Part shown: one piece after another, positions 34,851-43,741 of the stretch
Layout: each line of letters starts with the position of its first letter
Numbering within the stretch: position 1 is the first letter of the stretch
NCBI GenBank assembly: GCA_019358975.1
Contig: JAHHIL010000029.1
Location: 1 to 60,828 of the forward strand
Length of the DNA stretch: 60,828 nucleotides
Source of the DNA: Trichocoleus desertorum ATA4-8-CV12
Lineage (GTDB): Bacteria; Cyanobacteriota; Cyanobacteriia; FACHB-46
Direction of reading: 5' to 3'
Notes under the pieces: model-generated
What the model saw: only the letters and a program-made list of their open reading frames with translations
Database searches by the model: none
What the model was told of the DNA's origin: nothing
Position numbers and translations under genes: made by a program

Positions 34851-37064
34851 CCGAATCGGGATCTCAATAATGAACTCTGTACCCTGACCAACTTGAGAAA
34901 CACAGCGCAGTGAACCGCCATGTTTTTCGGTCACAATTTGGTAACTGATGGACATGCCTAGGCCCGTTCCCCTACCAATTGGCTTAGTGGTAAAGAAGGG
35001 GTCAAACAATCGATGCTGAACGGTTTCAGACATCCCTGGCCCATTGTCGGCGATCGTAATTCTTACCCGTTCGGGATGGAGTTCTTCAGTCTGAATGCAG
35101 ATCTGACTAGGATGCTGTGCGATGTCTTGGGGAGAGCGTTGTTGATCTCGTTCTTCAATGGCATCAATTGCATTGCTCAAGATATTCATAAAGACTTGGT
35201 TGAGCTGGCCCACATAGCACTCAACCCCAGGCACCTGTCCATAATCTTTAACCAATTTAATAGCTGGATGCTCATGCCCTGCCTTCAGCCGATGCTGCAA
35301 GATCATCAACGTGCTGTCGATCCCTTCATGCAGATCCACTTCTTTCATCTCGGATTCATCCATGCGTGAGAAGTTGCGCAAGGAGACCACAATTTGACGA
35401 ATGCGATCGGCTCCTACTTTCATAGAAGATAGCAACTTGGGCAAATCTGTCATGAGAAAATCGAGATCGATCGCTTCCACTTCCGCCGCCACTGCTGCGG
35501 CAGGTTGAGGATAATGCTGCTGATAGAGCTGTAGTAAACCTAAGAGGTCTTGAGTATATTCATTGGCATGTTTCAGGTTGCCATAAATGAAATTCACCGG
35601 GTTGTTGATCTCATGAGCCACCCCTGCTACAAGTTGTCCTAAGCTTGACATTTTTTCGCTTTGGATAATCTGAGTTTGCGTCTGCTTAAGTTCCCGAAGC
35701 GTTGATTCTAATTCCTGAGCCTTTTCTCGTAGCTGGGTTTCAGACTGGCGTAAGGCAGTTTCTGTTTGCTTTCGCTTGATACCAAGGGCAACTTCTTGGG
35801 ATACAAATGCCAGAGCGTCTAGAGTGGAAGGCTTGAGGGGTTGACAGGTAAACATAGCCATCACCCCCAAGAGTTGATCTCCTGCCAAGAGTGGATAGCC
35901 TGCAAAAGCCTCTATGCCCTCTCTTTTGGCCCAAGCTTTGTCTCCCACCCGTGAGTCATCTAGGACTGTATTCGTTAAGTGGGGCTGGCGTTCTGCCGCG
36001 ATCAGGCCAATCTTCAACTGACCCACAGGAACGCGAGCATGGGGTCCATTTAGATGTGTATAGAGACCAGAGCTAGCTTGCAACTCCAACACATCTGTTT
36101 CGGAGTTGAGTAGCCAAACGCGAGCAAATGCCGCATCTAAATGGTCTACCATTGCGTCAGTGCAGTGCTTTAACATGCCTGGAAGGTCGTCGCTGCGGGT
36201 CAGAGAAGCGTCCACATCAGCTCGGAAGGCTGCTAGACGGACTTGATCCATCAGTGCTTGTTCGGCTTGCTTCGCTTCGCTAATGTCTCGTGCTACCCAC
36301 AACACAGATTGTTCGCTCAAGGCAACCAGTGTGGCATCAAACCAAATCAGTTGATCCTCCACAGGTAAACTGTACTCAACCTTGACAGCGGCTTGTGTCG
36401 TTAGAGCTTGCTGAATGTGTTGCAAGAAAAAGTCTGCTGCGGCTACAGGCAATACCTCATGCATGGTCTTGCCCACCAAATCGATTGAGGGGCGGTATAG
36501 GAGAGGAGCGCAACTCGGTGCAATTTTTAGATAACGGCCCTCAGCATTCATCACTAAAATCACATCTTGCATGGCCCCAAATAGAGTCATTAATTCTGCT
36601 TGAGTCATGCTTAATGCGGCTTCGGCCCGAGAGCGTTTGTCTTCGATACCCTCGAATTCGGCAGTGAGTTGATGGGCTGTGAGGTCTTGAGTAACTTGAG
36701 CAACCCCTTGGAGTTGTCCGTTGATATCAAATAGCGCGGTTACTACCACACTGGCCCAATATCGAGAGCCACCTTTACGAATCCGCCACCCTTCTTCTAC
36801 ACAACAGCCTTGAGCGATCGCGGTTGCCAAAATTTGGCTAGGTTTGCCTTGCTCCACATCCTCAGCCGGAAAAAAGCTAGAGAAATGCTGCCCAATTACT
36901 TCTTCTGGCTGGTAAGCTTCTAAGTTCTGAAGCCCTGCACTCCAACTGCAAACATATCCGTCAGGGTCGAGAATCATGGTTTCGCCATCTTGCATGCGCC
37001 CTAGAGAGCGGGTGGAGCCTGACTTATGAGGCTGGCAAGAAGTCGCTACTAGTGGGTGGTGCAT
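34806..37064 (-). CDS. PAS/PAS/GAF sensor histidine kinase, soluble
   Basis: A 752-residue kinase with no membrane span. Domains in order: PAS (about 25-130), PAS (about 155-275), GAF (about 285-430), a coiled-coil linker (LRQSETQLREKAQELESTLREL), a HisKA dimerisation domain with the phospho-accepting His in AGVAHEINNPVNF (about 495), and an HATPase domain with N-box and DNGPGMSE, GRGTGLGMS. The HEINNPVNF type is characteristic of the four-HATPase NtrB-like class. The GAF domain lacks an obvious bilin-binding Cys motif. The C-terminus (RKGEWGRMRDER) is encoded by the low-complexity repeat. No response regulator is adjacent, so the partner is unknown. Confidence 0.9.
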   Translation of the reverse strand: MHHPLVATSCQPHKSGSTRSLGRMQDGETMILDPDGYVCSWSAGLQNLEAYQPEEVIGQHFSSFFPAEDVEQGKPSQILATAIAQGCCVEEGWRIRKGGSRYWASVVVTALFDINGQLQGVAQVTQDLTAHQLTAEFEGIEDKRSRAEAALSMTQAELMTLFGAMQDVILVMNAEGRYLKIAPSCAPLLYRPSIDLVGKTMHEVLPVAAADFFLQHIQQALTTQAAVKVEYSLPVEDQLIWFDATLVALSEQSVLWVARDISEAKQAEQALMDQVRLAAFRADVDASLTRSDDLPGMLKHCTDAMVDHLDAAFARVWLLNSETDVLELQASSGLYTHLNGPHARVPVGQLKIGLIAAERQPHLTNTVLDDSRVGDKAWAKREGIEAFAGYPLLAGDQLLGVMAMFTCQPLKPSTLDALAFVSQEVALGIKRKQTETALRQSETQLREKAQELESTLRELKQTQTQIIQSEKMSSLGQLVAGVAHEINNPVNFIYGNLKHANEYTQDLLGLLQLYQQHYPQPAAAVAAEVEAIDLDFLMTDLPKLLSSMKVGADRIRQIVVSLRNFSRMDESEMKEVDLHEGIDSTLMILQHRLKAGHEHPAIKLVKDYGQVPGVECYVGQLNQVFMNILSNAIDAIEERDQQRSPQDIAQHPSQICIQTEELHPERVRITIADNGPGMSETVQHRLFDPFFTTKPIGRGTGLGMSISYQIVTEKHGGSLRCVSQVGQGTEFIIEIPIRQERKGEWGRMRDER

Positions 37065-37299
37065 AGGTGCTGCTTGAGAAGCTAATTTTGGGCAGCATCA
37101 GCTTCCTAAACTTTTAAGGTTGCCAAAAATTTGGGCAGAAATGCTGACACTAAACCTAAGGCTTCCCAAGCTAGCCATGACTTTTCTAAGACTGTTCACG
37201 GAATCTGCATCAGCTAGTTGGCGCTGCTTTATTAGTAATATTGCTGAGTTCAACCCAGTTTTACCTCAAGTCAAAACCGGGGAATTGGGTAAAAAAAGC

Positions 37300-37761
37300 C
37301 TAATTGGAATTGAATCGCTTAACCCAGCGTTGCTGAATTGCAAAGTCTAGCGTGAAACGAGCGATCGCAAATAAGCACACACTTTCGATCGCCAGCAGAC
37401 CAAACGGCCAGAGTGTCCCTTGCAGGCTAAACCCCACATCAACCTGCGCTAAACCCCGGACTAAACCAAAAGCCAAGACTGCCCCCGACTTGAGGTGAGG
37501 ATTTTGGTCTTCGCGGATGACGTAGCGATAGGTAACCCCAAACAAAAAACCAGCTAGAATCGCGATCGCGCCACTCATGAGCAAATTAGCGTCGATGCTG
37601 ACGATTTGTAGACTAGCAAAACTAGCAAACTGGATCGCCAAAACTTGACTGTTGACTAAGGCGATCGCCGCAAAAGCAACACATACAGACAAAGCGGCTA
37701 AGGTTCCTGCCTTGAGCGATTCAATGCGTTCTGCTAAATTCAGCTCGAAAGACCCGTTTAC
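37300..37761 (-). CDS. cyanobacterial membrane protein of unknown function
   Basis: A 153-residue protein with about four hydrophobic spans: 20-37 (AALSVCVAFAAIALVNS), 57-76 (NLLMSGAIAILAGFLFGVTY), 88-105 and 112-138. No polar catalytic motif. It begins ATG 37761 (an ATG three codons earlier is equally possible). It is divergent from petN. Family and function not recognised. Confidence 0.6.
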   Translation of the reverse strand, partial: VNGSFELNLAERIESLKAGTLAALSVCVAFAAIALVNSQVLAIQFASFASLQIVSIDANLLMSGAIAILAGFLFGVTYRYVIREDQNPHLKSGAVLAFGLVRGLAQVDVGFSLQGTLWPFGLLAIESVCLFAIARFTLDFAIQQRWVKRFNSN

Positions 37762-37979
37762 CATGCGCAATTTTGCTCAATCCTGTCAAGGCGCGATTGT
37801 ATCAGGTTGAGCCGCCCGATAGATAAATTTGAAATTAATTGTCAGGGTTGAGTTGAGTAAGCCTGCGGGCAAAATGGGTCTGATATTTTTGGGCCAGGTT
37901 CATGAGTGAGTGCCTGGATTGCTCAAGTTTTGAACTATCATAAGGGTCGGAGTAGTTTCATAGGCTGGTCTTTAACAAT

Positions 37980-38069
37980 ATGGATATTCTGACGCTAGGC
38001 TGGGTTTCTCTCCTCGCTGTCTTCACCTTTTCGATCTCAATGGTAATTTGGGGCCGCAACGGGTTTTAG
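37980..38069 (+). CDS. petN: cytochrome b6f complex subunit VIII (PetN)
   Basis: A 29-residue single-span b6f subunit. Translation gives [20 protein letters not shown] then MVIWGRNGF, matching the nearly invariant PetN sequence. It is required for b6f assembly in the thylakoid. It is easily missed by size-filtered gene callers. A palindromic repeat follows directly. Confidence 0.97.
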   Translation: MDILTLGWVSLLAVFTFSISMVIWGRNGF

Positions 38070-38082
38070 GCTCTCCCCCCAT

Positions 38083-38134
38083 CCCCTCTTTCTAGGGCCA
38101 CCGTGTATACACAGCAGTCCCTAGGGAGAGAGGG
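38083..38134. repeat. palindromic repeat with GTGTATACAC centre
   Basis: Arms CCCCTCTTTCTAGGG (38083-38097) and CCCTAGGGAGAGAGGG (about 38119-38134) pair imperfectly. Between them lies a perfect 10-bp palindrome GTGTATACAC (38103-38112). It stands 14 bases after petN and could form a transcript end. Confidence 0.55.
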
Positions 38135-38265
38135 ACCACAGATCGGTTGAGGTCAAGCCTCAGTCAACTACCTTAAAAGTTGCTTGCTTCACGTATCCAA
38201 GCATTTTTTAAGAGCAAAACTATTTCGTCCCTGAGTAGTCTCATTCAAATCATTCAAAAGTTATT

Positions 38266-38529
38266 GTGGAAGCTACTATTTCTAACGTCCTAGTTATTGC
38301 TGCGTTCGGACTGCTGATTACCGTCACCGGGGGCATTGCCTACCTAACCGCAGTCGAGTGGCGCGATCGCCGTCGGCGGGAGCTAGAGCAGCGGGAAGTA
38401 GTACCCGGTCGGGTTCGTCGTGAGCAAGAGCAACAGGAAAAATCCCGCGATCGCACTCGACGTGAAAAAGACAAACGCGAAAAAGACAAACGTGAAAAGA
38501 CGCAAGGCCGCCGCTCTAAAAAATCTTAG
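38266..38529 (+). CDS. small membrane protein with basic, repeat-rich tail
   Basis: An 87-residue protein starting with GTG at 38266. A single transmembrane helix (about 6-28, NVLVIAAFGLLITVTGGIAYLTA) is followed by a tail of almost only charged residues, with a tandem REKDKREKDKREK (about 66-78). Such tails bind nucleic acid or acidic surfaces, but no function is known. It lies 196 bases after petN and has its own terminator. Confidence 0.7.
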   Translation: MEATISNVLVIAAFGLLITVTGGIAYLTAVEWRDRRRRELEQREVVPGRVRREQEQQEKSRDRTRREKDKREKDKREKTQGRRSKKS

Positions 38530-38596
38530 TAGAGGGTGATCAATCCTGGAGAAGGGCGCAACCACTCACCGAAACACAAAAGCATTAAAAGCTAAA

Positions 38597-38637
38597 AGAG
38601 AGGATACATCCATGATTAGATGTGTCCTCTCTAGTTT
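38597..38637 (+). terminator. intrinsic terminator
   Basis: AGAGAGGATACATC (38597-38610) with GATGTGTCCTCTCT (38619-38632), one G-T pair, followed by AGTTTTTG. It ends the basic-tail gene and faces the end of the large LGFP gene. Confidence 0.8.
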
Positions 38638-38674
38638 TTGACAGAGCAAAGATTGGCAGATGCAGAAGCAGAGT

Positions 38675-41569
38675 CTAGAGATCAATCCGACGGATCACTG
38701 AACCTTGTAAGTTGTCCAGCAAGTCCATCCGTAAAGGAGCAGTCGCGATCGCATCTGTAGCCCAGTCGGCAGGCCGTAAGCGAGCTGCTTTGCCAGCTTC
38801 TAGCGTAATGTTTGGCCGCACTGTCGCTGCTTCTTGATTGGAGCCAGATTGTACCTTCAGCTCAAATCTAGTATCCGGTCCAGCATTCTCTAGTAGCAGT
38901 TCTTGCCCGCCGTCCGCTAAACGAGCTTTAATTGCTTGCCCAGGAGTCATCGTCAGGTTGTTCAACTCAAATCGCTTGATCTGGGCTACATCCCCTTCTG
39001 CCCAACCTACCAACTCCAGGTTGGCTTGCTTGGCTGCACCCGTAGTCGCTGTCGCCAGAGAGATAGTTGGATCAGAAGATCCCATGCGTTCTACCGTAAT
39101 CACGTCTGTAGCACTACTGGTGTTGGGTACTAGAGCCGTGGCAGACATGACCGCAGACCGCATCGCCCAGCGATATTGTCCACCTTGCCGTCCGGCGATT
39201 TCTTGTCGAATGGTGTCAGCATCACCACGTTTGTAGTACAGTTCGGGCAACTGCTGAAACGTCAAGTTGACGGCCTCAAAAAGGGCTGGGTCAATTCCCA
39301 TCGTCCGCAGCAGGGGAACTCTTGCCAAGTCAGGAATGCGAGCATTTTGATCTTGACGAATTTGTTGCCACTGAGTCGGAACTGCGCCCAAATTCGGTTC
39401 ATAGAAGGTACGACCGACATTGTCCGTGATTTGTTGCGTTTCCCCATCGTCACCCAGCAAGATCAAGGCGCCTGCCGTTAGGAGAGCGAAAACCTCCCAG
39501 AATGGTGTCCGAGGATGATGGCACAACTGATTGAAAGGAATGGCATACATCCGCCCACCTGACCAAGCACCACCCAACCAAATCTTACTACTACTAAATT
39601 GATAACGGAACGTATTATTCGTGGGATTGATTTCGATGCGGCAGTGGGGGTCGTCGTCGCCGTAGCGAGCTGCTGGACGGTTAGGGTCAGCAATTTTGAT
39701 CACCCAGCGGTTGGGGTTGAGATCGTCCCAATCGTAGGGTCGCACCACATGACCGCCCAGCTTAAGGGATTCTGGCGTCACGACCATCACGGGGTAATCG
39801 CCTCGGTAGTGAGCGTCACGACTTTCTCGAAAGGCTCGTACTGGGTCGTGAGTATGCCCCGCAATAAATTTGCCCAAGAACCAATCAAGTAAACCACCGC
39901 TGACCTGGTAGCCATGCTTGAGGTTGATTTCGTTAATAATTTCGCGATCGCTCGGCTTATTAGGGTCAGGTTTGGAGCCATCTTGCGGGCCAAAGCGAGA
40001 AATCGGTTCTGCATAGATCGAACGGTTCACCTGAGCATACACAGACTCCAGGCACATGCCAAAGCAGTTACCCCCCGCTGCAAGCTTCTTATAAACCAGT
40101 TCATAAAAAGCTCGGTTGAAAGGATGCCAAAACCAAGATTCATCTTCTGCGACATCTCGAAAAGTCTGGGCGTACTGACTGCGGGACAACTCTGCCGTAC
40201 TGAAGTTAGCAAAGGGCCAGAAGAGTTGCTGCCGAAACTTAGTAGGGTCGTAGGGCATGGGGTCGCGGAACTTATAGACCGCTAGAAAATTTCCTCGCCA
40301 GTGGGTGGCATCCTCGCTTAAGCCCCAGAGGTTATCGATGGTATAGCGCTCCTGTACCGTACCCAGGCGATCGTCGCCATCGAAGGGGCGGCCAGAGTCC
40401 GAATCCCAACCATCCAGCCGCACATTAACGACTAAATCTCCTCGAATGACAGGCACTCGAATAAAGACACGATCGATTTCTTCATCCGCACCATAGTCAC
40501 CACTGGATGGCATCCGAGTGTTGAGGCGTTGGCCTGTAGAAGCACTAACGTCCACATAAACATATACATCTTGCGCTCCCCCCGCGCCATCACTCCCCTT
40601 AGAGCCAAAGCGATCCATATAGAACTCTAAGGAGAAAATCGCTCTAGTTCCGGCGTAGGCACCACCACCATGCCAAACGAGAACCCCTTTCTCAAAGTTG
40701 TTGAAGCGGCCTCCAGAGGTAGGCGTGCTGGTTTCACCAGAGGTGGGAAAACCTAAAGCTCCAGTTGCACCGCCGTACTGGTTTTCCCAGGCATCTCGAA
40801 TGGCTCCGTAGACCTCCCAAGCCCCGGTGCCACCACTCCAGTAAATCGTGCCCCCCTGGAAACGGTTAAACCGCCCGACTTGGGTACTACCTTTCATCAC
40901 AGCCATCTCGTCGGTGAGGGGATAGCCAAGAAATCCACCTGCACCCCCTAACAGCAACCAGCGATCGCGAATCGCTCCATAAATCGCTCTGGCTCCCGTG
41001 TCTCCGCGCCAATAGAGGTCGCCGCCATCAAAGCGCGATCGCCGCCCACCATTGGGTGCTTCCTCCTCATCGGATAAAGGCAAACCGAGGAAACCCTTGA
41101 CATCATCAAACTCCCGGTAGCGACCGTAGATCATGCCGTAAACCACAAAGGCTTGACCACTGCCACGCACCACAATCATGCCGCGCTCGAAGTAAATGGC
41201 TTGACCGCCATCCCGAGTTCCAAAATAATCATGGGTTGGATAGCCAATATAACTTTGGACACCATTGCCAGCCAGCGCCACCCATTTGTTATAGAGGGCA
41301 CGAGACAAAATCCGGGCACCATAAGCGGCTGAGTAAAAAATGACGGCCTGCTTAAATTCTTGGTAGGTTCCCTTACCATCGGGTGTGGGTTGAGGCTTAG
41401 AAGTGGGGTTGCCAAGGGTGCCAGCACCACCTGCTGCTTTCCACTTGCGACCAATTGGGCTTTCTTCATCCACAGTTGGAATGAGGAGAGAAAAGTTGAA
41501 ATCTGGGCGAATGGTTCTGGCAACACCCAGCGCTTCAGGACTAACTTTAGTAAATTCAATGCTTTGCAT
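38675..41569 (-). CDS. large LGFP-repeat protein with papain-like Cys/His motif
   Basis: 964 residues from ATG 41569, set by AAGGAG nine bases upstream. Residues about 35-300 contain four to five LGFP repeats (GFLGYPLTDE, GALGFPTSGE, FLGLPLSDE), which bind cell-wall glycans in other bacteria. A beta-sandwich-like region follows (about 310-435, with Asp-rich turns). A central module has Cys502 in GGNCFGMCLES, His607 in GGHVVRPYDW and Asp628/Asn630 in KIADPNRP, the order of a papain-fold Cys-His-Asp/Asn triad. The C-terminal 250 residues look like beta-rich adhesion domains. No signal peptide or anchor is seen, so its export route is unclear. Cysteine peptidase or transglutaminase activity is inference. 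Confidence 0.7.
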   Translation of the reverse strand: MQSIEFTKVSPEALGVARTIRPDFNFSLLIPTVDEESPIGRKWKAAGGAGTLGNPTSKPQPTPDGKGTYQEFKQAVIFYSAAYGARILSRALYNKWVALAGNGVQSYIGYPTHDYFGTRDGGQAIYFERGMIVVRGSGQAFVVYGMIYGRYREFDDVKGFLGLPLSDEEEAPNGGRRSRFDGGDLYWRGDTGARAIYGAIRDRWLLLGGAGGFLGYPLTDEMAVMKGSTQVGRFNRFQGGTIYWSGGTGAWEVYGAIRDAWENQYGGATGALGFPTSGETSTPTSGGRFNNFEKGVLVWHGGGAYAGTRAIFSLEFYMDRFGSKGSDGAGGAQDVYVYVDVSASTGQRLNTRMPSSGDYGADEEIDRVFIRVPVIRGDLVVNVRLDGWDSDSGRPFDGDDRLGTVQERYTIDNLWGLSEDATHWRGNFLAVYKFRDPMPYDPTKFRQQLFWPFANFSTAELSRSQYAQTFRDVAEDESWFWHPFNRAFYELVYKKLAAGGNCFGMCLESVYAQVNRSIYAEPISRFGPQDGSKPDPNKPSDREIINEINLKHGYQVSGGLLDWFLGKFIAGHTHDPVRAFRESRDAHYRGDYPVMVVTPESLKLGGHVVRPYDWDDLNPNRWVIKIADPNRPAARYGDDDPHCRIEINPTNNTFRYQFSSSKIWLGGAWSGGRMYAIPFNQLCHHPRTPFWEVFALLTAGALILLGDDGETQQITDNVGRTFYEPNLGAVPTQWQQIRQDQNARIPDLARVPLLRTMGIDPALFEAVNLTFQQLPELYYKRGDADTIRQEIAGRQGGQYRWAMRSAVMSATALVPNTSSATDVITVERMGSSDPTISLATATTGAAKQANLELVGWAEGDVAQIKRFELNNLTMTPGQAIKARLADGGQELLLENAGPDTRFELKVQSGSNQEAATVRPNITLEAGKAARLRPADWATDAIATAPLRMDLLDNLQGSVIRRIDL

Positions 41570-41961
41570 AAATGGGCTCCTTAGATAAAAGCCTAGGGCT
41601 GCCATTCTGCTTGACACACGCCCTAAACTTTCATTGATCTCTAGTCACCACCATGCCTCACCTTTGAAGCGACCTGTGCTACCCCTTGGGGTACTGTTGC
41701 AGCAATAGCTCAGCTTAAATTTAGATCAGCAATTTACCATAGCCGTCTTAAATCGTTTGTGAGATTAGCGGGTTGTGATCTACAGAACTTCTACTTGTGA
41801 TCTATGCGACGACGAGAGAATTTTGATTGTGATACCGTAATGGCACTTATGTAGTGAAGCGATCCCAAGAGGTAATTTTTTACACATAAAATCTAGGGCG
41901 ATCGCGGTCAAGCAGCAATTTTTGGGAAGTCTAAAGTAATCTCCGGCGTAAAGTCACCTCT
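41570..41961. other. 392-base spacer upstream of the LGFP gene
   Basis: It holds the ribosome-binding site of the LGFP gene (minus strand) and otherwise non-coding sequence. A HIP1-like GGGCGATCGCGG sits near 41897. No convincing RNA gene or terminator was found. Confidence 0.45.
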
Positions 41962-42093
41962 ATGAGTATTTTCTTATCCTTGGCAATGCTGGTAGTGATC
42001 TTAGTTTTGGGTGAGTCTCCGGGTGCGGCTTTGGCAATGGGTTTGAGTGTTTGTACAGCCGCGATCGCCATTCGCTATGTGGCGCTAGATTAA
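41962..42093 (+). CDS. possible 43-residue membrane peptide
   Basis: An open frame from ATG 41962 to TAA 42091-42093 encodes a peptide beginning MSIFLSLAMLVVILVLGESP and ending IAIRYVALD. It is two hydrophobic segments joined by a Glu-Ser-Pro turn. The ribosome site is weak. Hydrophobic character and clean boundaries favour a real small protein, but no family is recognised. It could also be chance in a spacer. Confidence 0.35.
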   Translation: MSIFLSLAMLVVILVLGESPGAALAMGLSVCTAAIAIRYVALD

Positions 42094-42196
42094 ACGGAGC
42101 ATGGGCGACTCTGCGGTTCTCTTACTTTATAGGGATGTATAATCCCTGCCAGAAAGGATGCTTAGAATGTAAGACTAAGCGGGCAGGAGCGCTGGT

Positions 42197-43660
42197 ATGG
42201 AAGCGTTACATCGAGTTGCCAAAAAAGTTTCTGACACGATTTGGGAGATCCCAGTTTCTTATAAAGAAGGTATGCGGGTGCCTGCCCGAATCTACGCCAC
42301 CGACAAACTGATTGAAGACATAGACGAAGGGGTGATTGACCAAATCACTAACGTCGCCACATTACCAGGCATTACCCAATACGCGCTTTGTATGCCTGAT
42401 GGCCATTTTGGGTATGGCTTCCCCATTGGGGGAGTCGCCGCGATGGATGTTGAGCAGGGAGGGGTAATTTCTCCAGGTGGCATTGGCTTTGACATTAATT
42501 GCGGGATGCGCCTGGTGACTACCAACCTCACCTATAAAGAAGTCAAGCCACATATCAAACAACTTGTAGACAAGCTCTATCAAAAAGTACCTGCGGGGGT
42601 GGGTAGTAAAGGGTTTGTCAAACTGTCCCGCAATGACTTCCGGCAAGTGCTGCAACAGGGGGCGCGTTGGTGTGTGGATAACGGCTACGGTTGGGAAACT
42701 GACCTCGAACTTATGGAAGAAAACGGTTGTCTCGCAGGAGCCAATCCTGACAAAGTGAGTGAGAAGGCGATCGATCGCGGCTTTAACCAAATTGGAACGT
42801 TGGGTTCTGGCAACCACTACCTAGAAATTCAAGTTGCCAAACGAGAAAATATTTACGACCGAGAGTTAGCGCGAGCCTTTGGCATTACCATCCCCGATCA
42901 AGTGGTGATCATGTTTCACTGTGGTAGCCGAGGCTTTGGGCACCAAGTCGCCACGGATTATTTGCAAGTCTTCCTGAAGGTGATGGAAAGCAAGTATGGC
43001 ATTAAAGTGCTGGATCGAGAACTTGCTTGCGCTCCCTTCGACTCTCCCGAAGGCCAAGCTTACTTTGCTGCTATGCAGTGTGGCATCAACATGTCCTTCG
43101 CCAATCGCCAGGTGATTCTGCATCGCATTCGGGAAGTTTTCTCGGACGTATTTGGTCGCTCCGCCGAAGACCTCGAATTGGAGATGGTCTACGATGTCGC
43201 TCACAACACCGCCAAGCTAGAACAACATATTGTAGATGGTCAAGCGCGATCGCTCCTCGTCCATCGCAAAGGAGCAACTCGTGCCTTTGGGCCTGACATG
43301 ACCGATGTCCCCGAAGCCTACAAAGTATTTGGTCAACCCGTGATTATTGGCGGCAGTATGGAAACGGGTTCCTACTTATTAGTCGGAGTACCCACAGGGG
43401 ACCAAACTTTTTTCAGTACCGCTCATGGCAGTGGCCGCAAGATGAGCCGAGCCAAAGCCCGCAAAACCTGGCGCGGTGATGTTCTACAAAAGGAAATGCT
43501 GTCCAAAGGCATTTATGTCCGCAGCACTTCTGCATCCGGTTTAGCTGAAGAAGCAGGCGGTGCTTACAAGAATGTAGATGATGTGATCGAAGCAGCCGAA
43601 CTCGCTGGAATTAGTAAACGGGTGGCCCGCCTAACTCCGATCGGCAACATTAAGGGTTGA
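42197..43660 (+). CDS. rtcB: RNA-splicing ligase RtcB
   Basis: GTP- and Mn-dependent ligase that joins RNA 2',3'-cyclic phosphate or 3'-phosphate ends to 5'-OH ends. It has 487 residues. The guanylylated His is His410 in AHGSGRKMSR. Metal ligands are visible in FDINCGMRL, GTLGSGNHYLE, FHCGSRGFGHQ and VYDVAHNTAKLE. It is full length with all core motifs. It heads a same-strand run with a COG0523 GTPase, a histidine kinase and archease, its known activator. A hairpin repeat just after the stop may limit read-through. Confidence 0.97.
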   Translation: MEALHRVAKKVSDTIWEIPVSYKEGMRVPARIYATDKLIEDIDEGVIDQITNVATLPGITQYALCMPDGHFGYGFPIGGVAAMDVEQGGVISPGGIGFDINCGMRLVTTNLTYKEVKPHIKQLVDKLYQKVPAGVGSKGFVKLSRNDFRQVLQQGARWCVDNGYGWETDLELMEENGCLAGANPDKVSEKAIDRGFNQIGTLGSGNHYLEIQVAKRENIYDRELARAFGITIPDQVVIMFHCGSRGFGHQVATDYLQVFLKVMESKYGIKVLDRELACAPFDSPEGQAYFAAMQCGINMSFANRQVILHRIREVFSDVFGRSAEDLELEMVYDVAHNTAKLEQHIVDGQARSLLVHRKGATRAFGPDMTDVPEAYKVFGQPVIIGGSMETGSYLLVGVPTGDQTFFSTAHGSGRKMSRAKARKTWRGDVLQKEMLSKGIYVRSTSASGLAEEAGGAYKNVDDVIEAAELAGISKRVARLTPIGNIKG

Positions 43661-43668
43661 TGGCGGAA

Positions 43669-43706
43669 CCTAACCCCCAGCCCCTTCCCTACAAGGGAAG
43701 GGGAGC
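43669..43706. repeat. dispersed C-rich repeat, copy B
   Basis: CCTAACCCCCAGCCCCTTCC followed by CCCTACAAGGGAAGGGG, nearly identical to the copy at 14669-14706. It forms a 9-10 bp hairpin between rtcB and the COG0523 gene. Confidence 0.6.
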
Positions 43707-43741
43707 CAGAGATTCCATCGGCAAAGGGCAATATTAAACCC

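Noticed and set aside
34647-34913. Open frames through the C/T-rich tract
   Set aside because: They consist of Ser/Pro/His translated from short repeats and oppose a real kinase gene.
42051-42311. Open frame overlapping the start of rtcB
   Set aside because: It overlaps rtcB in another frame and its sequence is Arg/Cys-rich with no family resemblance.
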